The notes beneath the pieces were generated by a model, which saw only the letters and a list, made by a program, of their open reading frames with translations, ran no database searches and was not told the origin of the DNA. From positions 1-53,421 of the forward strand of contig CANPOS010000009.1 in NCBI GenBank assembly GCA_947575745.1: a DNA stretch of 53,421 bases, in the 5' to 3' direction. This document shows, piece by piece, positions 9,367-20,231 of this stretch (the first letter of the stretch is position 1; each line of letters opens with the position of its first letter). The position numbers and the translations under genes are program-made. The stretch is from an uncultured Clostridium sp. (GTDB lineage: Bacteria; Bacillota; Clostridia; TANB77; CAG-508).

Positions 9367-9792
9367 TTAATTTCTTCTCTTTACAATAAAATATACTATT
9401 AGATATATAACTAGTTGGAAACCTATAATTATTGCAATATATTCTGAAATTTCCATCTTGTTCATTAAAGCACATATTATACTTATTAATGCTTCTGCTG
9501 AATAAGTTATTGTCAAAGTTATAGCCTTTGCATCATTAGCTATTCTTATTAACCTTTCATCTTTCGCTTCATTTTCTAATTCTTGCGCTTTTGTTGGACT
9601 TTTAACTGCTCTTACTACTATAAATAAGGCTACTATTCCAACTCCTATAATTCCACTTGCAAATCCGTTCATATATGAATGTAAATTTTCACTAATATTT
9701 TGTGGAGCAATAATTGGATATACAAAAAATATTATTCCTATTATAATGCAAAGAATTGATCCTATTAATTTTCTTTTTACTATCTTATTCAT
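9367..9792 (-). CDS. Small integral membrane protein paired with XRE regulator
   Basis: A 141-residue protein with four predicted TM helices (residues 9-31, 43-65, about 90-108, 114-136) and a charged cytoplasmic loop SPTKAQELENEAKDERLIRI between helices two and three. Not assigned to a characterised family. Its start overlaps the regulator's stop by 4 bp, the common arrangement in which an XRE protein controls its own membrane partner gene. Function unknown; stress or membrane-sensing roles are possible but not shown. Confidence 0.75.
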   Translation of the reverse strand: MNKIVKRKLIGSILCIIIGIIFFVYPIIAPQNISENLHSYMNGFASGIIGVGIVALFIVVRAVKSPTKAQELENEAKDERLIRIANDAKAITLTITYSAEALISIICALMNKMEISEYIAIIIGFQLVIYLIVYFIVKRRN

Positions 9793-9989
9793 AATTCCTC
9801 CTCGTAAATAAAAATTTCTTCGATAGATTTACCAAAGTGCTTAGCTATTTTGAAAGCTAATAAAATTGATGGATTATATTTCCCTTTTTCTATTGAAATT
9901 ATTGTTTGTCTAGATACTCCTACTATATTTGCTAAGTCTTCTTGTTTTTGATTATTTTGTTTTCTGTATTCTTCAACTTTATTTTTCAA
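9789..9989 (-). CDS. XRE-family regulator, autoregulated
   Basis: A 66-residue HTH_3 protein: RKQNNQKQEDLANIVGVSRQTIISIEKGKYNPSILLAFKIAKHFG is a textbook YgzD/XRE domain. It is co-transcribed with the membrane gene at 9367. The promoter upstream has a consensus -35/-10 pair and a 24-bp perfect palindrome just downstream of the -10, so repression by its own product is likely. No other domain is present. Confidence 0.88.
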   Translation of the reverse strand: MKNKVEEYRKQNNQKQEDLANIVGVSRQTIISIEKGKYNPSILLAFKIAKHFGKSIEEIFIYEEEL

Positions 9990-10009
9990 TCTACCACTTC
10001 CTTTTTCAG

Positions 10010-10061
10010 TAAAGTAAAGTTAACTTTACTTTATTATACAGTTGTGTTTAGCAAATGTCAA
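10010..10061 (-). promoter_or_regulatory. Promoter with 24-bp palindromic operator
   Basis: On the minus strand TTGACA (forward 10056-10061), 17 bp spacer and TATAAT (forward 10033-10038) form a consensus sigma-A promoter. A perfect 24-bp palindrome, half-site TAAAGTAAAGTT, spans 10010-10033 and covers the transcription start region. This fits an operator of the XRE repressor just downstream. Confidence 0.75.
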
Positions 10062-10087
10062 GTATATTTTACATTTTTATATAAAAA

Positions 10088-10125
10088 TATAGGAAGTATA
10101 CCAGCAAAGTTAGTATACTTCCTAT
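10088..10125. terminator. Hairpin terminator after mntP
   Basis: AGGAAGTATAC and GTATACTTCCT pair across an 11-nt loop, 12 bp after the mntP stop on the minus strand; A/T-rich flanks fit termination. Confidence 0.6.
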
Positions 10126-10135
10126 GTTATAATAT

Positions 10136-10690
10136 TTATCCAATTAAATGTTCTAATAATATCTTTATTCCCATTAATATCAATATTACTCCACCCAATA
10201 TTTCTGCTTTTTTTTCGTATTTGTCTCCAAATTTGTTTCCTATTACTACGCCTATTGCTGATATTATGAAGGTTATAACTCCAATTATAGTTGCTATTAC
10301 AAAGATATTTATTTCTAAAAATGCAAATGTTATACCTACTGCTAATGCATCTATACTTGTTGCTAATCCAAGTATTATCATGGTTTTAAAACCTGTATCA
10401 TCGTTTTTATTGTCATCTTCTGATTTTCCAAAAGCTTCCTTTAGCATATTTATTCCTATAAATAGTAATAGAATAAATGCTATCCAATGATCGATACTTG
10501 TTACTAGGTTTTCAAAACTTTCACCTAGAAAATAACCTATTACAGGCATTAATGCTTGGAAAATGCCAAAGTAAAGTGCTATTATTAATAACTTTTTTAT
10601 GCTAATCTTTTTCATTGATAGTCCTTTGCAAACTGACACAGCAAATGCGTCCATTGCAAGCCCTATTGCTATTAATATTATTCCTATCAT
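10136..10690 (-). CDS. mntP: MntP-type manganese efflux pump
   Basis: A 184-residue membrane protein with six predicted helices. Two MntP repeats are visible, each with the conserved acidic motif: [18 protein letters not shown] (residues 7-24) and [18 protein letters not shown] (about 107-124). The family exports Mn2+. It lies 21 bp after the CaxA-like exchanger and both are downstream of a candidate Mn-sensing riboswitch, which supports metal homeostasis. No frameshift. Confidence 0.92.
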   Translation of the reverse strand: MIGIILIAIGLAMDAFAVSVCKGLSMKKISIKKLLIIALYFGIFQALMPVIGYFLGESFENLVTSIDHWIAFILLLFIGINMLKEAFGKSEDDNKNDDTGFKTMIILGLATSIDALAVGITFAFLEINIFVIATIIGVITFIISAIGVVIGNKFGDKYEKKAEILGGVILILMGIKILLEHLIG

Positions 10691-10711
10691 TATATTTTCT
10701 CTCTTTCCTTT

Positions 10712-11671
10712 CTATTTTATGCCAAATAGAATACCTAAATAGACTACATATAATAATAAAAATGCAAACCCATTTAATCTATCCATTTTGTTCTTTGGTG
10801 GTATTATTGGGAATAATGAAAGTATTATTGTTGCAAGAATTAATAAAGACATTTCTACATTGTAAGTTATGTTATATGTTATAGGGCTTATAATACTTGA
10901 TACTCCTATTATTAGTAACATATTGAATATATTTGAACCTATTATATTTCCTATAGCTATATCGCTTTTTCCTTTAAGTGCCGCTGTTACACTTGTTACA
11001 AGTTCAGGTAGACTTGTTCCAATTGCAAGTATTGTTACACTTATGATTTTTTCACTTATGTTAAACATATTTGCAATATTTACTGAATGGTCTACTGTGA
11101 AATCTCCACCAAATTTTAGCGCAACTATTCCTATAATAATATATATTATATCTTTTATTATTGATGACTTATTCTCTTCTATTTCTTTTCTAGTTTCTTC
11201 TTTGTGTTCAAATTTTTCTCCTTTTTTTGCCATTATTATTGTATAGATTATAAATAAAGCAAATAAAATGATTAATCCTATTCCCTCTATTCTTACTATG
11301 TCTTGATTTATATTTGCTAGAACCATAAATATTATTGTTATGACTAAACATATTGGTATTTCTATTAGTCTAGTTTCTCTTTTAAATTCTATTGGTCTAA
11401 TTACAGCTGATAGTCCCAATATTAATAACATATTGCAAGCATTGCTTCCAACAACATTGCCAACAGCCATATCTGGATATCCTTCTATCGCTGAAGTTAT
11501 ACTTACAAATAGTTCTGGCATAGAAGTTCCAATTGATACAATTGTAAGTCCTATTATTATTTCTGGTATATGGAATCTTTTTGAAATATTACTTGCTCCT
11601 TCTACTAAAAAATCTGCTCCTTTAATTAATAGTGCAAATCCTATTAAAATAAATAAAATTGATACTATCAT
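10712..11671 (-). CDS. CaCA-family Na+/Ca2+ (cation) exchanger, YrbG/CaxA-like
   Basis: Start MIVSILFILIGF at 11671 after AAAAGGGGG; an upstream in-frame ATG lacks a ribosome site. The 319 residues hold two alpha-repeats, VGLTIVSIGTSMPELFVS-like (about 45-62, here IGLTIVSIGTSMPELFVSI) and VTILAIGTSLPELVTSV near 215-232, the ion-coordinating hallmarks. About ten TM helices. Position behind a candidate manganese riboswitch and before mntP suggests a divalent-cation (possibly Mn2+) exporter role in this strain; the family is usually annotated as calcium/sodium antiporter. Confidence 0.9.
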   Translation of the reverse strand: MIVSILFILIGFALLIKGADFLVEGASNISKRFHIPEIIIGLTIVSIGTSMPELFVSITSAIEGYPDMAVGNVVGSNACNMLLILGLSAVIRPIEFKRETRLIEIPICLVITIIFMVLANINQDIVRIEGIGLIILFALFIIYTIIMAKKGEKFEHKEETRKEIEENKSSIIKDIIYIIIGIVALKFGGDFTVDHSVNIANMFNISEKIISVTILAIGTSLPELVTSVTAALKGKSDIAIGNIIGSNIFNMLLIIGVSSIISPITYNITYNVEMSLLILATIILSLFPIIPPKNKMDRLNGFAFLLLYVVYLGILFGIK

Positions 11672-11689
11672 AAAAACCCCCTTTTGAAC

Positions 11690-11832
11690 TAAAAAACAAA
11701 GACTCATCTGCCTTTAAGCAGACAAGTCTCATTATTTAAAGTAAGCCCAGATTTTCATCGGTTGTTGGGTCTTACTACATATTCATGCTAATTACTCCCT
11801 TATCTAGTTTGTTATTATATACTATTTGCTTT
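11690..11832 (-). ncRNA. Candidate yybP-ykoY (Mn2+) riboswitch with terminator platform
   Basis: The minus-strand leader of the cation-exporter operon has the words AAGGGAGTAA (loop L1-like) and CAACCGATGAAAATCTGGGC (L3-like, with GACCCA pairing to TGGGC), then a strong terminator: GACTTGTCTGC and GGCAGATGAGTC followed by TTTGTTTTTT (forward about 11693-11733). A TTGCAA-17-TATAAT promoter lies upstream (about 11818-11846). Layout and downstream mntP match known manganese-sensing yybP-ykoY switches. The assignment is by eye and not a covariance search. Confidence 0.65.
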
Positions 11833-11850
11833 TGTTTTGCAAGTACTATT

Positions 11851-12264
11851 CTAAAGTTTTTTCTTTGTTTTTAATATTTTGTTAAGTAGAGCTTCTTGTA
11901 AAACTTGTGAAAAATTTATACTCATTTTTTCCGCTTTTTCATTTAACCATTCTGGTATTGTTAGGGTTTTCTTCACTGATTTTTTAGAATTACTAATTTT
12001 ATTTGATTTGTCTAAATCTAGTAAAATATATGAAACAAAACCTTTTTCATTTTCTAGCTTTATATCTTCAATTTTACTAGGTTTTGGTATATCTTCTTTA
12101 TCTTCAATAGCTGTTATTATCCAACCTAAAGCTGCATCTTGTGCCATTTCCATCGCTTCTTCTAAGTTATTAGCTTGTGTACAGCATCCTAATAAATCTG
12201 GTATATCGATACTATATCCACCCTCTTCTTCCTCATAAAAACATACTGGATAAACAATTTTCAT
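11851..12264 (-). CDS. hicB: HicB antitoxin
   Basis: A 137-residue antitoxin. Residues 1-60 are the partial RNase H-like HicB domain (YPVCFYEEEEGGYSIDIPDLLGCCTQ, then EEAMEMAQDAALGWI). Residues about 95-137 (TLTIPEWLNEKAEKMSINFSQVLQEAL) are a ribbon-helix-helix DNA-binding tail, so it should neutralise HicA and repress the pair. It follows hicA by 16 bp. The AACACTTGT-type operator is not obvious, but an inverted repeat overlaps the promoter upstream of hicA. Confidence 0.92.
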   Translation of the reverse strand: MKIVYPVCFYEEEEGGYSIDIPDLLGCCTQANNLEEAMEMAQDAALGWIITAIEDKEDIPKPSKIEDIKLENEKGFVSYILLDLDKSNKISNSKKSVKKTLTIPEWLNEKAEKMSINFSQVLQEALLNKILKTKKKL

Positions 12265-12280
12265 AATACAAAACCTCCTT

Positions 12281-12463
12281 TTATTTAATACCTGCTTGCT
12301 TTAATATAGAATTTGCTGTTCCTTTTTTTAGTTCTTTACAATGTTTTGGAATTGTTACTTTTCCTGGTTTAGTTTTGTGTTTATATTGATAGTGTGAACC
12401 AATTGTTTTATAATAATACCAACCATCTTTTTTGATTAACTTTTCAAGTTCTTTAAATTTCAA
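12281..12463 (-). CDS. hicA: HicA mRNA interferase toxin
   Basis: A 60-residue double-stranded-RNA-binding-domain toxin that cleaves mRNA in a ribosome-independent way. Conserved features: KFKELEKLIKKDGWYY, the catalytic-type His in GSHYQYKHKTKPGKVTIPKH. Upstream gene of the pair, preceded by GAAAGAAG and a consensus promoter. Confidence 0.92.
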   Translation of the reverse strand: MKFKELEKLIKKDGWYYYKTIGSHYQYKHKTKPGKVTIPKHCKELKKGTANSILKQAGIK

Positions 12464-12481
12464 TTTATCACTTCTTTCTTA

Positions 12482-12510
12482 ATTATAATACGTGCAATAC
12501 GTATTGTCAA
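12482..12510 (-). promoter_or_regulatory. hicAB promoter and inverted-repeat operator
   Basis: On the minus strand TTGACA (forward 12505-12510), 17 bp, TATAAT (12482-12487). The spacer holds the inverted repeat AATACG (12487-12492) and CGTATT (12500-12505), well placed for repression by the HicB RHH domain. The remaining 12511-12583 shows nothing else. Confidence 0.65.
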
Positions 12511-12583
12511 TATTTAATTAATTTTTCTGGATTTTTTAGGAGATTTCCTAAAGAATTTAATATCTTTATATAGAAATTAAAAT

Positions 12584-12624
12584 AAAAGATATAATATAAA
12601 CTAAATTTATACTATATCTTTTAT
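12584..12624 (-). terminator. Hairpin after riboflavin kinase gene
   Basis: AAAAGATATAATATAAA pairs with TTTATACTATATCTTTT across a short loop; on the minus strand it ends in T-rich sequence, about 30 bp after the stop at 12652. Confidence 0.5.
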
Positions 12625-12651
12625 ACAACATTTATCTAGGTTTGTCAACCA

Positions 12652-13030
12652 TTATAAAATTTCTATTTCGACTTCGTCATTGTCTTTTAAGTTATATGTT
12701 TTCCTTAAATTTTTATCTGATACAATTTCTAACATATTTAAAGGATGTGTTCCGTCCTTCTACATTATTTACTTCTGGTCTTACTATATAGACTATACTG
12801 TCAAAAATCTTGCATTTTTGAATAAGTACATTATAATTTCCATTATATTCATTTGGAAGTATCTTTTCTTTATTATCTTCTAATATATAGTCTTTTTCTA
12901 TTTCTATATTTAAAGTGCCTGGAAATAAGTTTATTCCATATCTTTTTTCGAAAATATTAGTAATTTTATCTGTCCAAAATGCTGCTTCTCCAAGCCCTGA
13001 TTTTACTTTTCCTTTTAAATTATAATTCAT
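12652..13030 (-). CDS. DUF120 / CTP-dependent riboflavin kinase-like protein, one CGGA site
   Basis: A 125-residue protein with the archaeal riboflavin kinase (RibK/DUF120) pattern: LKGKVKSGLGEAAFW at the start, NLFPGTLNIEI around residues 34-44, then RPEVNNVEGGTHPLNMLEIVS and LRKTYNLKDNDEVEIEIL at the end. Archaeal homologues phosphorylate riboflavin to FMN using CTP. Triplet reading breaks at forward 12751-12754 (GGA CGGA ACA); CGGA as Gly93 restores the conserved HPLNMLEIV segment. It is the first gene after the hicAB region and precedes (on the other side) a small gene and ligA. Kinase activity is inferred. Confidence 0.82.
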
Positions 13031-13051
13031 TTTTTAGCCTTTCACTAAAGT

Positions 13052-13289
13052 TTATTTTTCAAACTTATATTCCATATCCTCCATAAAGTGGAATATTTCT
13101 TCTATATATTTTCTTGTTACCATTGACATTCTTGCTGGTGGATTTCTTTGTCCGTACTGCAATTAGTTTTTTTGTATAACAATTTTCACTTGTTTTAAAT
13201 AATAAATATCTATTCTTTAGGTAAGTAAAATATACTTGATAACCGTCATCTAGTATTTTTTCAAATTCTTCAAATGTGTATTTTTCCAT
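13052..13289 (-). CDS. Small conserved-looking protein of unknown function, one CGGA site
   Basis: A 78-residue soluble, charged protein (starts MEKYTFEEFEKILDDGYQVYF, ends FMEDMEYKFEK). Triplet reading gives 74 residues with an unrelated basic tail; reading CGGA at forward 13151-13154 (GTA CGGA CAA) as Gly46 gives a continuation ending in a stop 21 bp before the riboflavin kinase start. It lies between ligA and the kinase, probably in one operon. I do not recognise the family. Because no family is known, this site rests on the pattern alone. Confidence 0.6.
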
Positions 13290-13303
13290 TTCTATCCTTT
13301 CTT

Positions 13304-15925
<2,622 letters not shown>

Positions 15926-16001
15926 TTTTATCTCTCCATTATCAAATTTTACTTTATTATATCTAATATTTATAAAAAAATAAAGAGGTATCAAAAAATT
16001 T

Positions 16002-17099
16002 TTACCTCTTATCAAATATTGTTTTTACGATTCCTTTATCTATTAATGTTTCAAATATTGGTTTTAAAATAATTATAATTATTGGACCAATTAACATACC
16101 CATTATTCCCATAACTTTATAACCTGTATACATTGCAATTAGCGTAAATATTGGGTGTATCCCTATTTGATTACTTACAACTTTAGGTTCTAATAGTTGT
16201 CTTATTACAGATATTATTACTAAAAGTATAAATAACGCAAGTGCTAAGTTTATATCTCCTTGCATTGCAGTTACTATTGCCCATGGAACTATTACTGTAC
16301 CCGACCCCACTATTGGAAGTATATCAGCAAAAGCAATTAATAGTGCTATTAGTAAAGGATAACCTACATTTAATCCAAATATCTTAAATCCAAATAGTCC
16401 TACTAATACAATAACGAAATTTATTGCAACTAATATTACTTCTGCTTTTAAATACCCCCCTAATAATGTTACTATCTTTTTAACATTTTTACTAAATTTC
16501 TTTACCCACTCTTTTGGGAAATGATGCTCTATTTGATCTAATATATATAGTCTATCTGCACATATAAAGTAGGTTGCAAGGATTGTTATTACTGTATATA
16601 TTCCAACTGTTCCTATTGATGATATTTTAGAAATCATAGACGTTAAAAAATTAGATACCCATTTTGATACTGTGTCTAAAAGATTTGTTGCTGAATTTTT
16701 TAATATTGTTTCTACTTCTCCTGATAGTTTTATTTCATCAAAGTTTAGTCCATCGATATATTTTGTTATATAATTATACCCCTCGTCTATGTAGTAATTC
16801 AGTGAACCAAGTAAACTAGATCCTTCATCTATTAATATTGCTATTCCCCATATTAATAGTCCTACAATTATTATAAATACAATGGCAAGTACTATTACAG
16901 CACTTGCTTTTCGAGTTAATTTACTTCTTTTATATACTCTTTTTATTATAGGTTCTACAAGTAAAGATATAATGAATGCAATCAAAAATGGCATGTAAAA
17001 TACAGCCATTTTGAATGCAAGATATATTCCTATTATGGTTATAACTAATGTGAGTAATCTTTTAATTACTTTTTTCCAGTATCCTAAGTCTACAACCAT
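16002..17099 (-). CDS. AI-2E family transporter, YtvI-like sporulation membrane protein
   Basis: A 365-residue protein with about eight TM helices: paired helices at the N-terminus (residues 10-55), a long soluble part with amphipathic stretches (about 90-190), and a helical C-terminal half (FGLNVGYPLLIALLIAFADILPIVGSGTVIVPWA, then GIMGMLIGPIIIIILKP). The PerM/AI-2E family includes sporulation protein YtvI in endospore formers, which fits the other spore genes here. Substrate unknown. Confidence 0.82.
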   Translation of the reverse strand: MVVDLGYWKKVIKRLLTLVITIIGIYLAFKMAVFYMPFLIAFIISLLVEPIIKRVYKRSKLTRKASAVIVLAIVFIIIVGLLIWGIAILIDEGSSLLGSLNYYIDEGYNYITKYIDGLNFDEIKLSGEVETILKNSATNLLDTVSKWVSNFLTSMISKISSIGTVGIYTVITILATYFICADRLYILDQIEHHFPKEWVKKFSKNVKKIVTLLGGYLKAEVILVAINFVIVLVGLFGFKIFGLNVGYPLLIALLIAFADILPIVGSGTVIVPWAIVTAMQGDINLALALFILLVIISVIRQLLEPKVVSNQIGIHPIFTLIAMYTGYKVMGIMGMLIGPIIIIILKPIFETLIDKGIVKTIFDKR

Positions 17100-17144
17100 T
17101 TTTCCTCCTAAAAATATATTAATATTAAATGTTATGCTACTACT

Positions 17145-17588
17145 TTATGCGTTATTCTTAGAATGACATCCGCATTTACATATATGTTCTACTGTATCTG
17201 ATACTTCTTTTGCAGATACATTTTTGCTATTTGCTAGATCTCCTAATGTAAGCATTCCGACAATTTTGTCATTTTCAAGTACAGGTATTCTTCTAACTTG
17301 CATATCTGACATTAATTTTGTTGCTTCTTGTACGTCTGTATCGCATCCACAACAACATACACTTGTTGTCATTACTTCACTAATTGGAGTGCTATTCACA
17401 TCTTTACTACAAGCAACACATCTTAATGTTATGTCTCTATCTGTTATAATTCCTACAACATTCTTATTTGTATCACATACTGGCATACTTCCAACATGAT
17501 ATTCATTCATTTTTTTAGCTACATCAGTTACTGTTTCATCTGGTTTACAACAGCAAATATCTAAACTCATACATTCTCTAACTTTCAT
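17145..17588 (-). CDS. CBS-domain pair protein with Cys-rich tail
   Basis: A 147-residue protein with two CBS repeats (residues about 8-58: VGSMPVCDTNKNVVGIITDRDI; about 75-128: RRIPVLENDKIVGMLTLGDLA), typically binding adenosyl ligands. Unusual cysteine clusters (CCCKP near 12, CCCGC near 75, CKCGCH near the end) could bind metal. No partner domain. Homologues are common stress or dormancy-linked proteins in Clostridia, but no role is shown. Confidence 0.85.
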   Translation of the reverse strand: MKVRECMSLDICCCKPDETVTDVAKKMNEYHVGSMPVCDTNKNVVGIITDRDITLRCVACSKDVNSTPISEVMTTSVCCCGCDTDVQEATKLMSDMQVRRIPVLENDKIVGMLTLGDLANSKNVSAKEVSDTVEHICKCGCHSKNNA

Positions 17589-17639
17589 TTAAAATTCTCT
17601 CCTTTTTATTTATTTAATTTCTAAATTTTGAAAAATTTT

Positions 17640-17712
17640 TAATGTTTACAATTTGCTAAAGCAAATTGCATACTGATGCTGTAACAAGCATAGCTTTAAC
17701 AGCCTCAGCATT
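17640..17712. repeat. Hairpin repeat family D, copy 1
   Basis: CATACTGA (17669-17676), a stem GCTGT..ACAGC and CCTCAGCA (17703-17710). The same frame of words (CATACTGA ... CTCAGCA) occurs upstream of both tRNA genes at 49.2-49.4 kb with a different, still self-complementary stem. It follows the ytfJ stop on the minus strand. Confidence 0.55.
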
Positions 17713-18343
17713 AATCATCAAAATCTTCAGTCTCTATAACATCAGTAAACATATCTGACTCAACGCTTGGCACTTCATTATATTCATATTCATAAGTTGT
17801 TTCAGTATTCTTACTTCTACCTCTTCTAGGTTTTATTTTGCTATTTGTTGTAGTTGATTTTTCAGCTTTGCTTTCTTTTTTTGATGAAGTAGAAGTCTCT
17901 GCTGTTTGTTCTTTTACTTTTTCTTCTTTTTTTATTTGCATTTGTTTATTTATTAAATTGTTTACTTTATCAATTGCATCTGGCATATAGTCTAAAAGCT
18001 TGTCTATGGCTGAAGTATGGCATACTGGTAGTAATTTCACATTATTTGATTGTACCACTAAAAATGCTATTGGGTTAATATTTACTCCTGCTCCACTACC
18101 TCCACCAAATGGCAATCTGTACTGTACTTGTTCTTCCTCATGTCTTTTTGAATATTCGTTTATTGTCTCTCCCTTAAATTCACTACCTCCTGCTGCAAAA
18201 CCAAATGATACTTTTGATATTGGTATGATTATTACATTATTGCTTGTTTCAATAGGTTCTCCAATTATTGTATTTACATCAATCATGTCTTGAATGCTAT
18301 TCATAGCTGTAATCATAAGCCCTTCTATTGGATGTTCGCTCAT
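17711..18343 (-). CDS. ytfJ: GerW family sporulation protein YtfJ
   Basis: A 210-residue protein with the conserved GerW core: HPIEGLMITAMNSIQDMIDVNTIIGEPIE, then ISKVSFGFAAGGSEF and a glycine-rich FGGGSGAGVNINPIAFLVV around residues 83-102. The C-terminal 70 residues are low-complexity, Lys/Ser/Thr/Glu-rich and vary in this family. Known members are needed for spore germination or protein secretion in spores. It overlaps the DUF2953 gene by 47 bp, the usual neighbour in spore formers. Confidence 0.92.
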   Translation of the reverse strand: MSEHPIEGLMITAMNSIQDMIDVNTIIGEPIETSNNVIIIPISKVSFGFAAGGSEFKGETINEYSKRHEEEQVQYRLPFGGGSGAGVNINPIAFLVVQSNNVKLLPVCHTSAIDKLLDYMPDAIDKVNNLINKQMQIKKEEKVKEQTAETSTSSKKESKAEKSTTTNSKIKPRRGRSKNTETTYEYEYNEVPSVESDMFTDVIETEDFDD

Positions 18344-18926
18344 TGTTTATCCTTCCTTTCTTTAATAAAATGTATATTACATAGATAATATGTACCATCT
18401 TTACACTAATTATACAATTTAGGTTAAATTTTATAGTATTTCCATATTCATACAATGGCATTATATTATAATGTACCTTTTTATAATTACAATTTCTAAT
18501 TAGAACACTAAATATCGAAGATAATAATGTAACTAAAAATACTGTAAGTATTATATCTTCTGTTCCAAATTTTGCTTCTAATTCTAATTTTGAAACTTTT
18601 ATTTTTAGTTTTTTTAAAATTTCTAATATACCTATATTTTTTAAGATTTTAGTATCTCTTTTTATTTCTTTTATATTAGCTTTGTTTTTTACCTTATATA
18701 ATAAGCCTTTTTTTAATCTAATTCTTGCTATTTTTATTTTATTAAACAGAGATAATTCAAGATATATTATAAATTCTTGTTCTATCTTTTTCTTCTTTAT
18801 ACCATTTTCAAAATTACTGATTTTAGCTTTCGCTACATTTAGTCTTATACTAGAGAACATAAGTAATAATATGCAGAACAATAGAATTCCTAAAATGGCA
18901 CAAAAAAATAGTAAAACTGTTTTCAT
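18297..18926 (-). CDS. DUF2953 domain protein
   Basis: A 209-residue protein: N-terminal TM helix (residues 4-27, VLLFFCAILGILLFCILLLMF), a basic soluble middle and a hydrophobic segment around 120-135 (VFLVTLLSSIFSVLIRN). The DUF2953 family typically precedes ytfJ in endospore formers, as here with an overlap. Role unknown, probably sporulation-linked by context. Confidence 0.8.
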   Translation of the reverse strand: MKTVLLFFCAILGILLFCILLLMFSSIRLNVAKAKISNFENGIKKKKIEQEFIIYLELSLFNKIKIARIRLKKGLLYKVKNKANIKEIKRDTKILKNIGILEILKKLKIKVSKLELEAKFGTEDIILTVFLVTLLSSIFSVLIRNCNYKKVHYNIMPLYEYGNTIKFNLNCIISVKMVHIIYVIYILLKKGRINNERTSNRRAYDYSYE

Positions 18927-19002
18927 AACTCCTCATCTCTTTTCGTTATGATTTTAGTCTTACCATTTTTTTCTAATTATATACTTAGGCTTTGGAAATA
19001 TT

Positions 19003-19767
19003 TTACTTAAGTTTCTCTTTTTTTCTTTTTTCTACTGTTATATCTCCAAATAGTTCTTCCTGTGTTGTTAGTACTTTGCTTCTTCTTGAAAGTTCTAATA
19101 ATCCAGTAAAAGCTGTTACTACTTCTACTTTATTGCATTTGGATAAAGTATACATTTTATTAAAGACAAATTTAGGTTTTGTCAAAAGCTCTCTAAACAT
19201 TTCTTTTACTTTACTTCCAACTGTATAAATATCTTTTATTGCAATTCTTTCTATATTTTGTGCATTTATATTCACTTTAGTTTGATATCTTTCCAATGAA
19301 TCTTTATAAAGTTCTATTATTATTTCTTTTTCATAATTTCTTTCTAATGTCTGTTTTGGTAGTTCAATTTCTTCTTTTATTCTAAATATTCTATTTGAAT
19401 ATTCATTATACATTTCTCTTAGTGAAGCTGTTATTTCTTTATATTTTTTATATTCTACAATTCTTCTTATAAGTTCTTCTTCAGTAAGTTCTTCTTCTCC
19501 TTCATTATCTGAATTAGGAAGTAATCCTTTTGATTTTATAAGAAGTAGAGCAGATGCCATTATTAAAAATTCACTACTTACAGCTAATTTTTCTTCTTGC
19601 ATCTGCTTTATGTATTCTATATACTGATCTGTAATTTCATTAAGATTAATATCATATATATCCATTTTATTTTTGTCGATTAAATGGCATAGTAAATCTA
19701 AAGGGCCTTCAAAATTTTCTATTCTTATTTGTATCTTATTTGTTTCTAATGTTAACGGATTTTGCAT
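19003..19767 (-). CDS. scpA: Segregation and condensation protein A
   Basis: The kleisin subunit of the SMC-ScpAB condensin, bridging SMC heads in the cytoplasm. It begins with the family signature IENFEGPLDLLCHLIDKNKMDIYDINL and has the winged-helix C-terminus (FRELLTKPKFVFNKMYTL..VVTAFTGLLELSR). The 254 residues are full length. It follows recX by 2 bp. The usual partner scpB is not next to it in this window. Confidence 0.95.
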   Translation of the reverse strand: MQNPLTLETNKIQIRIENFEGPLDLLCHLIDKNKMDIYDINLNEITDQYIEYIKQMQEEKLAVSSEFLIMASALLLIKSKGLLPNSDNEGEEELTEEELIRRIVEYKKYKEITASLREMYNEYSNRIFRIKEEIELPKQTLERNYEKEIIIELYKDSLERYQTKVNINAQNIERIAIKDIYTVGSKVKEMFRELLTKPKFVFNKMYTLSKCNKVEVVTAFTGLLELSRRSKVLTTQEELFGDITVEKRKKEKLK

Positions 19768-19769
19768 TT

Positions 19770-20210
19770 TTATATACCTGCCTTATTTAGTATCTCAGGG
19801 TCAAATCCCTTATTAAGAAGATATAATTTTAATTTTTGTGGTTCTGTTGTTTTTTGCTTTTTTTCAATTAATTTTTTTGCCGAATTTAGTTCATATTCTT
19901 CGAGCTCTTCTCTATTTTCATTTATATAGTCTTCTATATAATCAGTATATACACCTTTAGCATATACTTTATTTTTTATTTCTCTGATTGACATTGATTT
20001 TAAATTCATATATTCAGCAAATAATTTCTTTACATATTGACTATCATCTATATAACCTGCTTCTTTTACATATTCTATTATATCTTCTAACATATTTTCT
20101 TCTATGGAGTGACAAAACTTCTTTCTTACTTCATACTCGGTTCTTTTTTTATATAGTATATATGACATTACTTTTGTTTTATTTGCATCAAATTCTTCTA
20201 CTGTATACAT
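19770..20210 (-). CDS. recX: RecX regulatory protein
   Basis: It modulates RecA filaments. A 146-residue protein with three-helix RecX repeats: YILYKKRTEYEVRKKFC, YIDDSQYVKKLFAEYMNLKSMSIREIKNKVYAKGV, and a C-terminal KLYLLNKGFDPEIL. It directly follows recA (21 bp), the standard arrangement. Confidence 0.9.
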   Translation of the reverse strand: MYTVEEFDANKTKVMSYILYKKRTEYEVRKKFCHSIEENMLEDIIEYVKEAGYIDDSQYVKKLFAEYMNLKSMSIREIKNKVYAKGVYTDYIEDYINENREELEEYELNSAKKLIEKKQKTTEPQKLKLYLLNKGFDPEILNKAGI

Positions 20211-20231
20211 TAATACTTCCTTTCAATTTTG

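Noticed and set aside
18926..19770. scpB next to scpA, and addB next to addA
   Set aside because: Checked the flanks of both genes; neither partner is present in this window. They may lie elsewhere, so no loss is claimed.
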